A stretch of DNA of 64,000 nucleotides. Origin: Papio anubis (taxonomy: Eukaryota; Chordata; Mammalia; Primates; Cercopithecidae). Under the pieces are notes generated by a model. The model did not search any database. It saw only the letters and a list, made by a program, of their open reading frames with translations, and was not told where the DNA came from. The DNA lies in contig NC_044977.1 in assembly GCF_008728515.1 (NCBI RefSeq), positions 186,981,987-187,045,986 on the forward strand, in the 5' to 3' direction. Of the stretch, positions 11,667 through 23,099 are shown piece by piece. Each line of letters begins with the position of its first letter. Position 1 is the first letter of the stretch. The translations under genes and the position numbers were made by a program.

Positions 11667-12479
11667 CCTGGAATTAAATTATCATTTTCTCTTTTACAAA
11701 TCATGCAAATTGGACAAAGTCTTATCAATAATTTTGTCTTTGTTTCCATATCCATGTGTGAATCAAAACTTCTGATTATATATTATATAAATAGCTTTGA
11801 AAAGTATAAGTGCTAAGTGTGCAATATAAAATTTAGTTTTATGTTCAAACATGGAATAGCAATTTACTTACTGATTTCTCTTTTACAAAATTTGAGGACA
11901 CTAAATTTAATTTTCTTGAATTTAATTTTTATTCATCATTATATTATTAGGCAACTATCTTGAGTGAAACCATTATTCTCAATCGAAGTAATAGAAAAAA
12001 CTTCTATAGCTGTCTAAATGCCTCCAATTGCCTTGGTGCTTAACTTATTTCTTTGGGCCAGAGGAAATTCTTTACTAAAATATGAAGTCAGCAGATTTCA
12101 GTAATATATTATGAATCTAAAACAAAAATTGGATTAGAAGGGTTTAAGACAGTTTTAATTACACAGAGTGGGGACACCTTCATAAACCCAAAGTCAGGGT
12201 TATGCTCCCCTTTGATTTCCTCATTTCCTCTTCATCTGATAGAATCTTAATTTTTAAGAAGATAAAATAAGCTCAGAGATATAAAACATCAAAAGCATCA
12301 TATCTAGGGAGCCCCCTTCAGGATTGCAGAATGTGCAATCTTAGAAATCAATGGAATCCACAGAGAAAAATATTAAAATAAATAATAGAGGACAGTAAGC
12401 TTGCTCAAAACAGTGTCAACTTAGACAAATTAATAATCTACTGGAAAATGCAATTTTTCAAGGGTGACATGTAATTAAA
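11667..12479. other. Unassigned, AT-rich
   Basis: No gene or recognisable repeat. It merges into diverged sense L1 sequence near 12480. Confidence 0.45.
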
Positions 12480-13188
12480 AAGAACTTCTCAAATGGTAAT
12501 AAAATTATAAACTTTTTATGAATAAATATTACTGAAAGATATTCAAGGTGCTTATGGATAAAATCTAATTCAATAGAAATAGATAAAATAGTACATCAAT
12601 GACATATCTATATAATGTTCATGGATGGATAGGAAAACACTCTATATAAATATGTTAATTCTTTTAAAATTAATTTATAAACAATAAATCACAAATCAGA
12701 ATACTGATGAAATTTATATGGAAAGGGAAAAAGTTAATATGAGCTAAGAAAACTTTGAGTAACATATATAGTGTGGGGAGATTTTACTTATGTAAACATC
12801 AATATTTATTGCAAATTTAAGTAATAAAATTGGGTGCTCTTGGTACAAGTATAGAAAATAAACAATGAAAGATAATAGATAATAAAAAACATCTATGTAT
12901 GTTACATATGTGTGTATAACATATATATGTAATGGCATATGACAGGAATGGCATTTAAAATCAAGCAGAAGAGGATATATCAGTTTGGAAATAAATAGCT
13001 ACAAGTATGAAAAGAATTAGATGTATAACTTACCCCCACACCCACACAAAGACGCACAATTCCAGATGGATTAAGTAGCCACATGTTATAAACAAAAATT
13101 TAAGCATTTAAAAGGAAATAAAATGATGCTTATGAGTTGTTCCAGGAAAGTTTTCTTACACTAGACTGAAAACCACTAATAACAATAT
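12480..13188 (+). mobile_element. Old L1 ORF2 fragment
   Basis: Order and wording fit the 3' third of an L1 ORF2: GAAATTTATATGGAAAGGGA (12709-12728), then a TACTTATGTAAAC block, then TTCCAGATGGATTAAGTAGC near 13060. Many indels place it among older L1M families. It stops where a MaLR begins. Confidence 0.55.
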
Positions 13189-13189
13189 T

Positions 13190-13380
13190 TCTCTCCTCCT
13201 CCACCACGGTAAGATGTCCTAGCTTCCCCTTTGCCCTCCACCATAATTGCAAGTTTCCTAATGCCTCCCAGTCATGCCTCCTGTACAGCCTCCAGAACTG
13301 TGAGTAAATTAAACCTTTTTCTCCATAAATTATCCAGTCTCAGGTATATCTTTATAGCAGTGTGAGAATGGACTAATACA
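13190..13380 (+). mobile_element. MaLR 5' LTR (MST type), 5'-truncated
   Basis: Only the last half of the LTR is present. It has the CATAATTGCAAGTTTCCTAA and ATTAAACCTTTTTCTCC segments and ends GGACTAATACA. The missing first half means the element lost its promoter side or was truncated at insertion of a neighbour. Confidence 0.82.
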
Positions 13381-15054
13381 GTCAATTGGTACCAGAGAAG
13401 TGGGGCATTGTTATAAAGCTACCTAAAAATGTGAAAGCAGTTTTGGAACTGGATAATGGACAGATGGGAACAGTTTGGAGGGCTCAGAAAAAGACAGCAA
13501 AGTAAGGAAAAGTTTGGAACCTCCAAGAGACTTACTGGATGGTTTTGACCAAAATGCTGATAGTGATATGGACAATGAAGGCCAGTCTGAGGGGGTCTCC
13601 GACGGAGATGAGGAACTTATTGAGAACTGGAGTAAAGGTCACTTTTGCTATCTTTAGCAAAGAGACTGGCAGCATTGTTCCCCTGCTCTAGGGATCTGTG
13701 GAACTTTGAACTTGAGAGAGATGATTAAGGATACCTGGAGGAAGAAATGTCTAAGCAACAAAGCATTCAAGATGTGGCCTGGCTGCTTCTAAATGCCTAT
13801 GCTTATTTGCATAAACTAATAGATGACCTGAAACTGAAACTTATAATTAATAGAAAAGCAAACCATAAAAGTTTGAAAAATTGTCAGACTAGCCATGTGG
13901 TAGGAATAACAAACAAACAAACAACAACAATAAAAACACTTTTTTTCTGGGGAAGAATTCAGGAAGGCTGCAGAAATCTGCATAAGTAAACAGGAGTCAA
14001 ACGTTAATAGCCCAGAAAATGGGGAAAATGCCTATAAGAAATTTCAGAGACTTTCATGGCAGCCCCTCCCATGATAGGCCTGGAGGTCTAGGAGGGAAAA
14101 ATGGTTTCATCCACTAAGCCCAGGGCCCTGCTTCTTATGCAGCCTTGGGACATGGCATTCTATATCCTGGTCACTCCAGCTCCAGCTGTGGCTAACAGGG
14201 GCCAATGTACAGCTCAGGGAATTGCTTCAGAGGATGCAAGCCCCAAGCCTTGGCAGCTTCCACACTGTGTTGGGCCTGCAGGTGCACAAAAGGCAAGAGT
14301 TGAGGTTTGGGAACTTCTGCCTAGATTTTAGGGGATATATGGAAATGCCAGGATGTTCAGGCAGAATTCTGCTACAGGGATGGAGCCCCTATGGAGAACC
14401 TCTACTAGGGCAGTGTGGAAGGAAAATGTAGGGCTTGAAACTCCACCCCCTACAGAGTACCCACTGAGGCATTACTTAGTGGAACTGTGAGAAGAGGGCC
14501 ACCATCCTGCAGACCCCAGAATGGTAGATCCACGGACAGTTTGCATTGTGTGCCTGGAAAAGCTGCAGGTTCTCAAAACAACATGTGAAAGCTGCCATCA
14601 GGGGTGTACTCTACAGAGCCACAGAGGCAGAGCTTCCCAAGGCCTTGGGAGCCCACCATTTGCATCAGCATGTCCTGGATGTGATACATGGAGCCAAAGG
14701 AGATTATTTTGGAGATTTAAGTTTTAATGACTGGCCTGCTAGGTTTTAGACTTGCATGGGCCTGTAGTCCCTTTGTTTTGGCCAGTTTACCCATTTGGAA
14801 TGAGAGCATTTACCCAACACCTATACCACCATAGTATCTTGGAAGTAACTAACTTGTTTTGTTTTTTTTTTTTTTGTTTTTTTTTTTTAATAGGCTCATA
14901 GGTAGAAGAGACTTGCTTTGTCTCAGATGAGACTTTGAACTTGAACATTTGAGTTAATGCCAGAATGAGTTAAGACTTTGGGACTGTTGAGAAGGCATGA
15001 TTGTGTTTTGAAATGTGAGAAGGACATGAGGTTTGGAAGAAGCCAGGGGTGGAA
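13381..15054 (+). mobile_element. MaLR internal region
   Basis: It is collinear with the internal region at 9032-10531, for example in the GCTTTGGAACT-like start, the GAGGTTTGGGAACTTCTGCC block and the GGCTCATAGGTAGAAGAG segment. A T-rich microsatellite has grown at 14867-14890. A 60-codon frame at 13475 is a chance remnant, not a gene. Confidence 0.87.
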
Positions 15055-15453
15055 TGATATAGTTTGGTTCTGTGTTCCCACCTAAATATCATGTTGAATT
15101 GTAATTCCCAACGTTGGGGGAGAGACCTGGTGGGAGGTAATTGGATCATGGGAGTGGACTTCCCCCTTGCTGTTCTCATGATAGTGAGTGAATTCTCACC
15201 ATAGTGAGTGAATTCTTACAAGATTTGATGGTTTAAAAGTGTATGGCACTTCCCCCTTCTCTCTTTCCTGCTCTGCCATGGTTAGACATGCTTGCTTCCC
15301 CTCTGCCTTCTGCCATGATTGTAAGTTTCCTGATGCCTCCCAGCCATGTTTCCTATTAAGCCTGCAGAACCATGAGTCAATTAAACCTTTTTTATCTATA
15401 GATTGCCTAGTCTCCAGGTATGTCTTTATAGCAGCATGAGAATGTACTAATAT
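15055..15453 (+). mobile_element. MaLR 3' LTR (MSTA/MSTB type)
   Basis: It starts TGATATAGTTTGGTTCTGTG and ends GAATGTACTAATATG. A 16-base word, ATAGTGAGTGAATTCT, is duplicated in tandem at about 15181 and 15202, a local slippage event. Confidence 0.87.
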
Positions 15454-15456
15454 GAC

Positions 15457-16600
15457 CTATACCCACAATGGCATCCTTAGGTTTTATTCTAGGGTTTTTG
15501 TAGTTTTAGAAGTTACACTTAAGTCTATTTAAGTCTTTAATCTATCCTGAGTTATTTTTTGTATTTGGTGTTATAAAATATTCCAGTTTCGATCTTCTGC
15601 ATATGGCTAGCTAGTTATTGCAGTACCATTTATTGAATGAGGAGTCCATTCATATTGCTCATGTTTGCCAACTTTCTTGAAGATATTTTAGTTGTAGATG
15701 TGGAGATTTTTTTCACAGGTCTCTATTCTGTCCCATTGGTCTATGTGTCTATTTTTGTACCAGTACAATGCTTTTTTGATTACTGTAGCCTTCTAGTATA
15801 GGTTGAAGTCAGGTAGTGTGGTGCCTCCAGTTTTGAACTTTTTGCTTTGGATCATTTTGGCTATTTAGGCTCTTTTGTGGTGCCACGTGAACATTAGAAT
15901 AGTTTTTTTCCTAATTCCATGAAGAATGTTTTTCGTGGTTTCATAGAAAGAGCATTGAATTTCTAAACAGCTTCGTGTAGCCATTTTAATAATATTGATT
16001 TTTTGCATCCATGAGCATGAAGTATTTTTCATTTGTTAGTGTGATCTCTGATTTCTTTCAGCAGTGTTTTCGAATTCTCATTGAAGAGATATTGCAGCTT
16101 CCTGGTTAGTTGTATTCCTAGATACTTTATTCTTTTTATGGCTATTTTCAGTTGTGTCTCTGCCAGTTCTTGGTATCAGAATGACGCTGGCCTCATAGAA
16201 CGAGTTAGGGCACAGTCCTTCCTCCTCAATTATTTGGAAAAATTTTAGTAGCATTGGTATCAGCTCTTCTTTATACATCTGGGAGAAGTTGGCTGTGAGT
16301 TCGTCTGGTCTAGGGCTTTTCCTTATTGGTAGGTTTTTTATTACTGAGTCAATTTCAGAACTTGTTATGGTCTGTTCAAGGTTTCAGTTTCTTCCTGGTT
16401 CAATCTTGGGAGATTGTATACTTGCAGGAATTTATGTATTTCTTCTAGATTTTCTAGTTTCTGTGTGTAAACGTGCTCATAATAGTTTTGATGATTTTTG
16501 TACGTTTGCGATGCCAGTAGTAATGCCCTCTTTGTCATTTCTAATTGCATTTATTTGGATCTTCTCTCTTTTTTCTTTATTAATCTAGTTAATGGTCCAG
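15457..16600 (-). mobile_element. L1 ORF2 fragment with internal deletion
   Basis: Antisense L1P-like ORF2. The 3' portion runs from CCACAATGGCATCC to the GCTATTTTCAGTTGTG point near 16155. It then jumps to TTCTTGGTATCAGAATGACG, which belongs some hundreds of bases further 5' in ORF2. The region normally holding the RT catalytic motif is absent. Two short readable pieces remain: 16278-16078 (E-E-E-G-L-C-P-N-S-F-Y-E-A-S) and 16550-16365 (L-P-R-L-N-Q-E-E). No 3' UTR or poly-A is attached. The right edge meets an ERV LTR. Confidence 0.82.
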
Positions 16601-16604
16601 CTGA

Positions 16605-17077
16605 TGTAGAGAGGCAAGCCCAAAAGTGTATCTTAGCCCACAAGGTTCTTGGCTTTGCCCAGGAAATAATTCAATGGCAAGCCAGAGATTGAAGAAAACA
16701 GCTTTATTGAATAGGCAGTGTTACACCTTTGGCAGTGTTACAGCTCCTTGACTGCTCCTGCAGAGCAGGACTACTCCATAGGCAGAGAGAAACAACTTTC
16801 AGGGCAGTTTTGCAGTCATATTTACACCCACCTTTAATTGCAAGCATACTAAGGTGTGGTTTATGCAGAAATTTCTAGGAAAATGGCAATAATCATTGGG
16901 TTATTGCCATGAAAAGTAGTGGTAACTCCCAGGTGTTGCCATGGCAGTGGTAAGTTGACATGACACACTGGTGGGTGTGTCTGGTTGAAAGTGGTTTTCA
17001 CCACAGTCCATTTTTAGCTAGTCCTAAATCTGGTCTGATGTCTGAGTCCTACCTCTAGAGTCAAGTCCTGTTTTCTA
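16605..17077 (-). mobile_element. Class-I (ERV1) LTR
   Basis: The left edge is TGTAGAGAGGC. The right edge is at 17077, immediately before the reverse complement of a polypurine tract. The outer dinucleotide there is TA rather than CA, so one LTR terminus is mutated. Inside are AGCTTTATTGAAT, a possible polyadenylation or downstream signal context, and a tandem GGCAGTGTTACA word near 16716-16741. I could not assign the LTR family. This is the 3' LTR of the antisense provirus. Confidence 0.7.
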
Positions 17078-17093
17078 CCCCATTTCCCCCTCA
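17078..17093 (-). other. Polypurine tract of the antisense ERV
   Basis: On the minus strand the bases read TGAGGGGGAAATGGGG, directly next to the LTR edge. This is where plus-strand DNA synthesis primes in retroviruses. Its position fixes the orientation of the element. Confidence 0.7.
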
Positions 17094-17477
17094 GAGATTA
17101 GATACTCTTCATTAATCTTATGGGGGCTTCAGAAGGGCAGAGATCTATCTTCTGTAACTGCTTTCTGTTGAGTTTATGGGGATATACACTGCCTGGCACT
17201 GGGGGAGTAAAAATCTCTGAATGCTTGATCAAAGGGGCTCAGAGACAGGATGCTTTGATCCTCCTAGTCAACAAGCGGGATGGGTTGGAAGCCTTGTGCC
17301 AGCATTGTTTTTATGGGGAACTATTGTAACCCGGAAGACAGAAATTTTACTAAGAAGTTAAACAAGCAAGTGCAAAGAATATTAATATGACAAGGTAGCT
17401 ATCAAACGTCCTCAGAGAGGTAAAAACCAGGTGCAGGAAGAAGATAAAAATTCAAGGTTCTATTCCCACCCAGAGCA
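17094..17477 (-). mobile_element. ERV segment between pol and LTR; env missing
   Basis: Fewer than 400 bases separate the end of the integrase frame from the polypurine tract. No readable env motif is present on the minus strand. Env was either deleted or never carried by this copy. The CTGGCACTGGGGGAGTAAAA region near 17194 may be residual leader or env edge sequence. Confidence 0.5.
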
Positions 17478-18556
17478 TCATGTTACCACTTCTGGCTGAG
17501 TGATGATTCTTTTAAATAAGTAGTGGAGGTCCTTCAAAGGCTCACACATGTAGGTCGTGATGTCCTCCTTTTGTGCCTGCAGCTCATACAAAACAGGTTT
17601 AATATTGGACAGGTGTACCCAACTAGTTAATCCCTGAAGTTTAACAGCAGTGGGGATATTCAACAACACCGTATAGGGGCCCTTCCATTTTGGTTGTAAT
17701 TGATCTTCAGAGTATTCTTCTTTTCAAGATTTTAGCAAGATTGAATCTCCTGGTTGAATAGAGGGTTACTTCTTTCCCTTGTGCAAGGGGGCAATATTTT
17801 GCTTCCATATGCACGGAGGGCCTTTTGAACCTGGTCTAAGTTGATAATATGGGTGAGCATTCTCTGTGTCTCCTCATCAAGCAGGAGGTCTGAAGGTAAA
17901 TAGGGCCTCCCATAAATCATTTCAAATAGACTAAGTTTTAGAGTTACCTTTGGGGCAATCCTTATGCATAAAAGGGGTACGAGCAGGAGAGAAACCCAGG
18001 CCACTGAAATCTCCTGACAGAGTTTTGCTAATGTCCTTTTGAAAACATGATTAGTTTTTTCTACCTTACCTGAGGATTGAGGTCTCCAGGAGAAGTGAAG
18101 TTGATAGGTGATGCCTCAGGCTGAAAATACCTGCTGGGTCACTTTAGCTGTGAAGGAGGTCTGTTATCACTCTGCTGGCATTTAGGTCATCCAAACCTTG
18201 GGATGATCTCTTGAGTAAAAATTTGGACACTTGTAATGCCTTCTCTGACCTCGTGGGGAAAGCCTCAATCCACCCAGTGAAAGTATCTATAAATACTAGC
18301 AAATATTTTAGTCCCCTGTAAGGTGGCATCTGAGTAAAATCTATTTGCTAGTCTTTCCCAAGGTATGTCTCCTGATGTTATACAGGTTAGAGTAGAAGTA
18401 GGGTATGGGGTGGCTTCCTGGGTTATTATGGGCACAAAGTTCGCATGCCCTGGTTACCCTCTTTACAGTCTGGAATAATTTCCTTCCTAAAAATATTTGA
18501 GAAACTGATTTGAACAGGGAGCCCCTTCCCAAAAGTGAGGAGTAACGGAAATACAT
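17478..18556 (-). pseudogene. ERV1 integrase, broken into frames
   Basis: Integrase joins proviral ends to host DNA. From N to C on the minus strand: a zinc-finger remnant with C-E-L-C (frame 18556-18341); a catalytic core piece with F-I-D-T-F-T-G-W-I-E-A-F-P-T (frame 18329-18144); a segment with M-I-Y-G-R-P (frame 18004-17732); and a C-terminal G-P-Y/F-like piece with W-V-H-L-S-N-I-K-P (frame 17669-17478). These are the class-I (gammaretrovirus-like) landmarks in the right order. Frameshifts and stops separate all four, so the enzyme is dead. The stop after V-I-T-D-L-L-H-S falls right at the second catalytic aspartate context. Confidence 0.82.
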
Positions 18557-18799
18557 AACTATATTCCATCACTCAGGCTTGGGAAGAAGACGTTTGTTGC
18601 TTCCTCATAACCATTCCAAGGGATTCTTTTGTAAGCCTCTCTGTTCTGCTCATTTACTTCCCTGAGGGGTATAGTATGGTACTGCTGATGTGGTTGGAGT
18701 GCCTGGCATTAGTGCAGAGGCCTGTAATAATGGTGTTTCTTTAGCTGTGGCCTTAGCTGCTCTGTCTGCCAGAGCATTTCCGTGGACATATTAGATGTC

Positions 18800-19240
18800 T
18801 CACTTTTGATGTCCCTTGCAGTAAATAACCACTACTTCCTTTGGGAGCTGGACAACATCTACAGTTTTCAAGATCTCAGAGTGATGTTTTATGGGGAATC
18901 CCTTAGTTGTTTGTAGTCCCCTTTCTCTCCATATAGCAGCATGAGCATGGAGCATGAGGAATGCATACTGAGAGTCAGTATATATATTGACTCTTAAGTC
19001 TTTTCCCAATTGGACGGCCCTGATTAAAGCAATTAGTTCCACCTCTTGAGTGGAATTCTGAGAAGGCAAAGCTTTTGCCTTAATGATCACTTGCTGGCTA
19101 ACTACTGCATAACCTGCCTTTCTTACTCTCTTATTCACAAAACTACTCCCATCTGTAAACCACTCCACATTGGCAGGGGCTATCCGAGGCTCATCTTTGG
19201 GGTCAGACTTGCTAGAGTAGTTCTGTTCTACGGTTTCCAC
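18800..19240 (-). pseudogene. ERV1 RNase H domain, open for 146 codons
   Basis: RNase H degrades the RNA strand of the RNA-DNA hybrid during reverse transcription. The frame shows W-F-T-D-G-S-S (first Asp), E-V-E-L-I-A-L (Glu) and Y-T-D-S-Q-Y-A (second Asp), so three of the four metal ligands sit in their usual contexts. It stops right after C-K-G-H-Q-K. The last Asp context (A-D-R-A-A) lies downstream at about 18765 behind in-frame stops. It is the longest intact piece of this provirus. It has no start context of its own and is best read as a chance-preserved pol domain. Confidence 0.85.
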
Positions 19241-20570
19241 ACAGGAGTGAGTAAGTTGAGAATCTGCTTCCTAGAACATAAACCCTGGTAACAGGTTAGC
19301 AGGGTTTAAAATTCAACATACTTTAAAAGTTACCTTTTGGGTGTCAAGGAGAAGGGCCTGATGTTTAAGGAAGTGACCTGCTGTTAGCCATTGGTGTCCT
19401 TTTAGTTCTAAGATTCCCAGTACTTGGTGGGTGGGCATGACATCGAATTGTTGTCCCAAAGTAAACTTACTGGCTTCTACCAATACAGCAGTGCTGCCAC
19501 AGCTTGCAAGCCTCCTGGCCACCCAGCCGCTGCTGGTCTAGCTGTTTAGAAAAGTGAGTCACTGATTTGGGGCTATTCCCAACTTTTTGGGTTAGGATAC
19601 CCAAAGCCATCCCTTGTTTTTCAGTCATTTAGAAGGTAAAAACCTTTTTTTTTTTTTTTTTTTTTTTTTTAAGGTAGGGAGTCACAAAGCAGGGGCTGTT
19701 CCCAGCTTTTCTTTTAGGGTCAAGAATGCCTGTTGGTAGGCTCCATCCTAATTCAAAGGCTCATGATCACTCCCATTTAAAGCTTCATAGAATATCTTTG
19801 CTATAAGACCAAATGTAGGTATCCAGATCCAACAAAATCCAGCCATTCCCCAAAATGCTCTTAACTCTCGTAGCCTGAGGGGGTTGGAGTGCCGAGATGG
19901 TCTCTTTTCACTCTTGGGCAAAAGTACTTTTCCCAGGAGTGAGAATATACCCCATATATTTAACCTTCTGCTCAGAGGTCTGGGCCTTATGTGAAGATAC
20001 CCAATACCATTGCTTTCTGAGAAAATTAAGGAGCTGGGTTGTGTTTCTGCCAGTCTTCCCTAGTAGGGCTAGAAACTAGTAAGTCATGTACGTATTGCAA
20101 GAGGAACCCATTAGTGAGCTGTAGTTCCCTTAACTTTTTGGCCAGCACATTTCCATAGATATGGGGACTAACCCAAAAACCTTGAAGAAGGACTGCCCAC
20201 CCAGGTAAGCTGAGGTGCAGCATAAGTGTCTGGGTCAGTCCATTCAACAACAAAGATACACTGGGAGTTTGAGCGTAAAGGTTTAAAAAACAAAGCCTCC
20301 TTTAGGTTTAACACTGTGAATTAATGATTATCTTCTGGGACTTCAGTCAATATTGCATAAGGATTAGAAACTATAAAGTAAACTGGGACTGCTGCCTCAC
20401 TAACTTCCCTTAGATCCTGAACAAATCTGTATTCCCCATTTGTCTTCTTTACAGGCAAAATGGAGATATTACATGGAGACTGAGTTTTATAGATATCTCT
20501 AGTTACTATCCTGATTTCCTACCCACAGACATTTACCTGTTGGAAAGAACTGCTCACAAAACTTTTAATT
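19241..20570 (-). pseudogene. ERV1 reverse transcriptase, catalytic motif mutated
   Basis: The upstream part of pol is readable in pieces: V-K-K-T-N-G-E-Y-R-F-V-Q-D-L-R near 20460-20400, a Q-G-F-W-V-S-P-H-I-Y-G-N stretch, and then L-L-Q-Y-V-H-D-L-L-V near 20105-20075. The catalytic Y-x-D-D motif reads Y-V-H-D (codons at 20094-20083), so the first of the two active-site aspartates is His. The connection domain is seen at 19522-19313. Sequence recognisable as pol ends near 20570. Protease, gag and the 5' LTR are missing. Confidence 0.82.
19645..19670 (+). repeat. Homopolymer (T)26 inside ERV pol
   Basis: An uninterrupted run of about 26 T lies within the connection region of the antisense pol. 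No SINE body adjoins it, so it looks like in-place slippage or a processed tail with no body left. Length is likely variable. Confidence 0.8.
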
Positions 20571-21520
20571 TCCATTCTATAAATCTCCATCTTTTTAAGT
20601 AAGAATATTAGAATTCATTTTCCTCTAGCATCTATTTCCCTTTGTTGAAAGTCTTGCTTATTCATTAAAATACATACTCCATGGGTGTCACCAAGAAAGT
20701 CCATGATGGTCTGTGGCATTCCTAGACACACAGGATAGCACAGGGTTGTGAGGTTGCTTAGATACCCCAAAACCTGAAGAGCATTCCAGAGCAGGCATGA
20801 ACAAGTCAAGTCCATTCTTTTGGAAATAGTGAACTGCACACAATTTTTGTTTTTGTCACGTCCAGCCAGAAATCGATTCTGTGTCTTACAAACATATACA
20901 GACTTACACATGTGCACACCAACCTTTAGGAGACATTTATCGCTATAGCACCTAATATGAAACATTTTCCTAAAAGCCTCCAATTTATGTAAGAACATCT
21001 GCCTCACAATAAAGTTGGCATTACATATTATGATATAGAAGATTATTAGCATTGTGTGTTGCCCTCACTCCTACCACCATTATCAAGTTGCACACACATG
21101 CCAGAATGAAGAAATAAACCTTTTACTGAACCAAATGCTACCTAGTGATTATGACTTTAACCGTGTAAACACCAAGATGAAGATTTCAAGATGCCACTTA
21201 TAGGAGCTTAAGTTTTTAGACAAGACATTCATTCTCCCCAGCTTTTGTGGGGGTGGTGGAGACCGGAATGTTTGGGGAGGAAAATGCATTTTCTTCAGAT
21301 TGGGAAGGGTGAAGTATGTTCTTCAGTTATTTGCTTTTATTGTTGCTGTTGTTGTTGTCATGGCTACTATTTATTATAACATCAGTATAGTTTCCATTTG
21401 GCTTTATGAAAGGAATATTTACCATAAATTCTTATGTAATGGTTGGTATTTAGGTGAACACTTTATTCTTATGTTTTTACTCCTTTATTTTAGATATTTC
21501 ATAATTCAAATGAATTGAAA
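20571..21520. other. Unassigned; one 145-codon frame without domain
   Basis: A minus-strand frame at 21052-20615 is the only sizeable one. It has many Cys (near residues 9, 35, 40 and 49), but I see no motif, no composition shift and no splice-like structure. The sequence adjoins the broken 5' side of the ERV pol. It may be unique DNA or an unrecognised old repeat. I make no functional claim. Confidence 0.4.
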
Positions 21521-21521
21521 T

Positions 21522-21529
21522 ATATATAC

Positions 21530-21562
<33 letters not shown>

Positions 21563-21564
21563 CC
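21522..21564. repeat. (TA)n(CA)n microsatellite
   Basis: ATATATACATATATATATAC is followed by about 11 CA units and a CCCC break. A compound dinucleotide repeat. Confidence 0.9.
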
Positions 21565-21696
21565 TATATGTATATATGGTGGTAACTGACTGGGATTCAA
21601 GAGATTTACATTCTAATTACTTGGCTTGGTAGTCAAAGAAGCAAAAAAGAGATTATCATCATGCATTTAGAGAGAAAATATGGTTGACACACATAC

Positions 21697-21740
21697 ACGA
21701 GACAGAGAGAGAGAGAAAGAGAGAGACAGAGATAGAGAAT
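21697..21740. repeat. (GA)n microsatellite, imperfect
   Basis: A GACAGAGAGAGAGAGAAAGA-type run. A minus-strand frame through it encodes a Leu-Ser repeat and is not a gene. Confidence 0.85.
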
Positions 21741-23099
21741 TAAATGTGAAGATTTGATAGAAAACAAAGAAGCATTCATCCTTAATCAAGCCAAAATCTG
21801 TGTCAGTTTTAAAGTGAATTGCTATCATCACAGAAAATTTGTTCACCAAAAGGCAAACCAATGAGTATCAAACAGATTAGATCGGATGAATGCCATCTTC
21901 ACTTAGACACTTCAAGTAAGATTATTCAGGCTTTTCCATTTCAGGTATAATACTAAAATATTTTGGATTGATGAGCAACATCTCTAAAATTAGACTGTGC
22001 TTCTAGAAACTGGCAACTAAGCATTCCTTCTTTTAATCAAGTAAAGTTTTCTCCTACATAAAATGTGTATTTTTGCAATTTTTAAAACAGTCATTCCTTT
22101 AAATTAAATGATTGTTTACCAGGAGAAAGTTAATTGAAAAACATGTTTTTCTAACTAAATGGAAGCCTGCATCATGCAGGCAATAAACATTCTTGCTTGA
22201 AAGGAATTCTTGCTCCTTCTTTTAAGACTGCCATGGGAATAAAATAGAAAAAGAAAAAAGAAAAAAAGCCCCACAGAGTTGTGAAGTTGTGTCTGGCTTA
22301 GGAGCCAAATGGGATTTTGAAACCTACAAGTTTTCTATTCACTTCTAAATTTAGCACCCACAAATTTCCCGTTTGGCAAATCATGTTCCTCAAACCAAAG
22401 TGTAAGCAATTTTTTAGGAATGTTAGTATCTGTTTCCATTTGTTAACAACCATGGCTAATCCGCTGCACTGGACATTTGGCAAAAGTTTATTCTGTAGTT
22501 CCTGGATGCCCATACAGTGAAAGATGAAAGTGAAAGAAACCAGTTGGTCTATAATACCAGTTCATGAAATGTGTACGGGAGATCTTTTCAAACACAAACC
22601 ATCTATGGGTCTAGACTCAGGAGCAGGTAGACTTTACAAGATAGGCCTACCCCTAAATAGGACATTTTTTTCAGAGTCTTTGCTTTTGCTTCCTTTCTTT
22701 TTGATAGGGACGTGTAAATGGAATTACACACACCCTCCTATATGCTCTCCCAGCATTTTTCTTGAACCCTTCTTACAATAAGTTACCAAGCCCTGGCTCG
22801 TAAGATTCACTGGTTTTTATGTCTGGCTATCCACTTTTCAATGAACCCTTGCTTTTATTCATTCCTAAAATCCACACAAAGTCTAGCATAGGGGTTTTCC
22901 TATAGTATATGTTCTGGTCATATTTGAAAAGGAATGAAAATGACTGCTTCCCTCTTCCTCTTATTTATCAATCACTTACAACCTACAAAGATCTGGTGTT
23001 TATAGTAGAGAAAGTGGTTTACAAGTAATATCATTCGCAAATTTATACATGGGTCTTTGCACTTGGAGTGAAATATAACAGAGAAAAAGGTGAATGGAT
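21741..23099. other. Unassigned, no feature seen
   Basis: Mixed AT-rich DNA without recognisable repeats. Short complementary frames at 22298-22520 show no domain. Confidence 0.45.

Noticed and set aside
20615..21052. 145-codon minus-strand frame next to the ERV
   Set aside because: No domain, no signal peptide pattern I trust, no homologous phrase and no neighbouring exon. A frame this long can occur by chance in 64 kb.
21522..21564. Compound TA/CA tract as a possible promoter TATA region
   Set aside because: It is a dinucleotide microsatellite with no CpG island, initiator or coding exon nearby.
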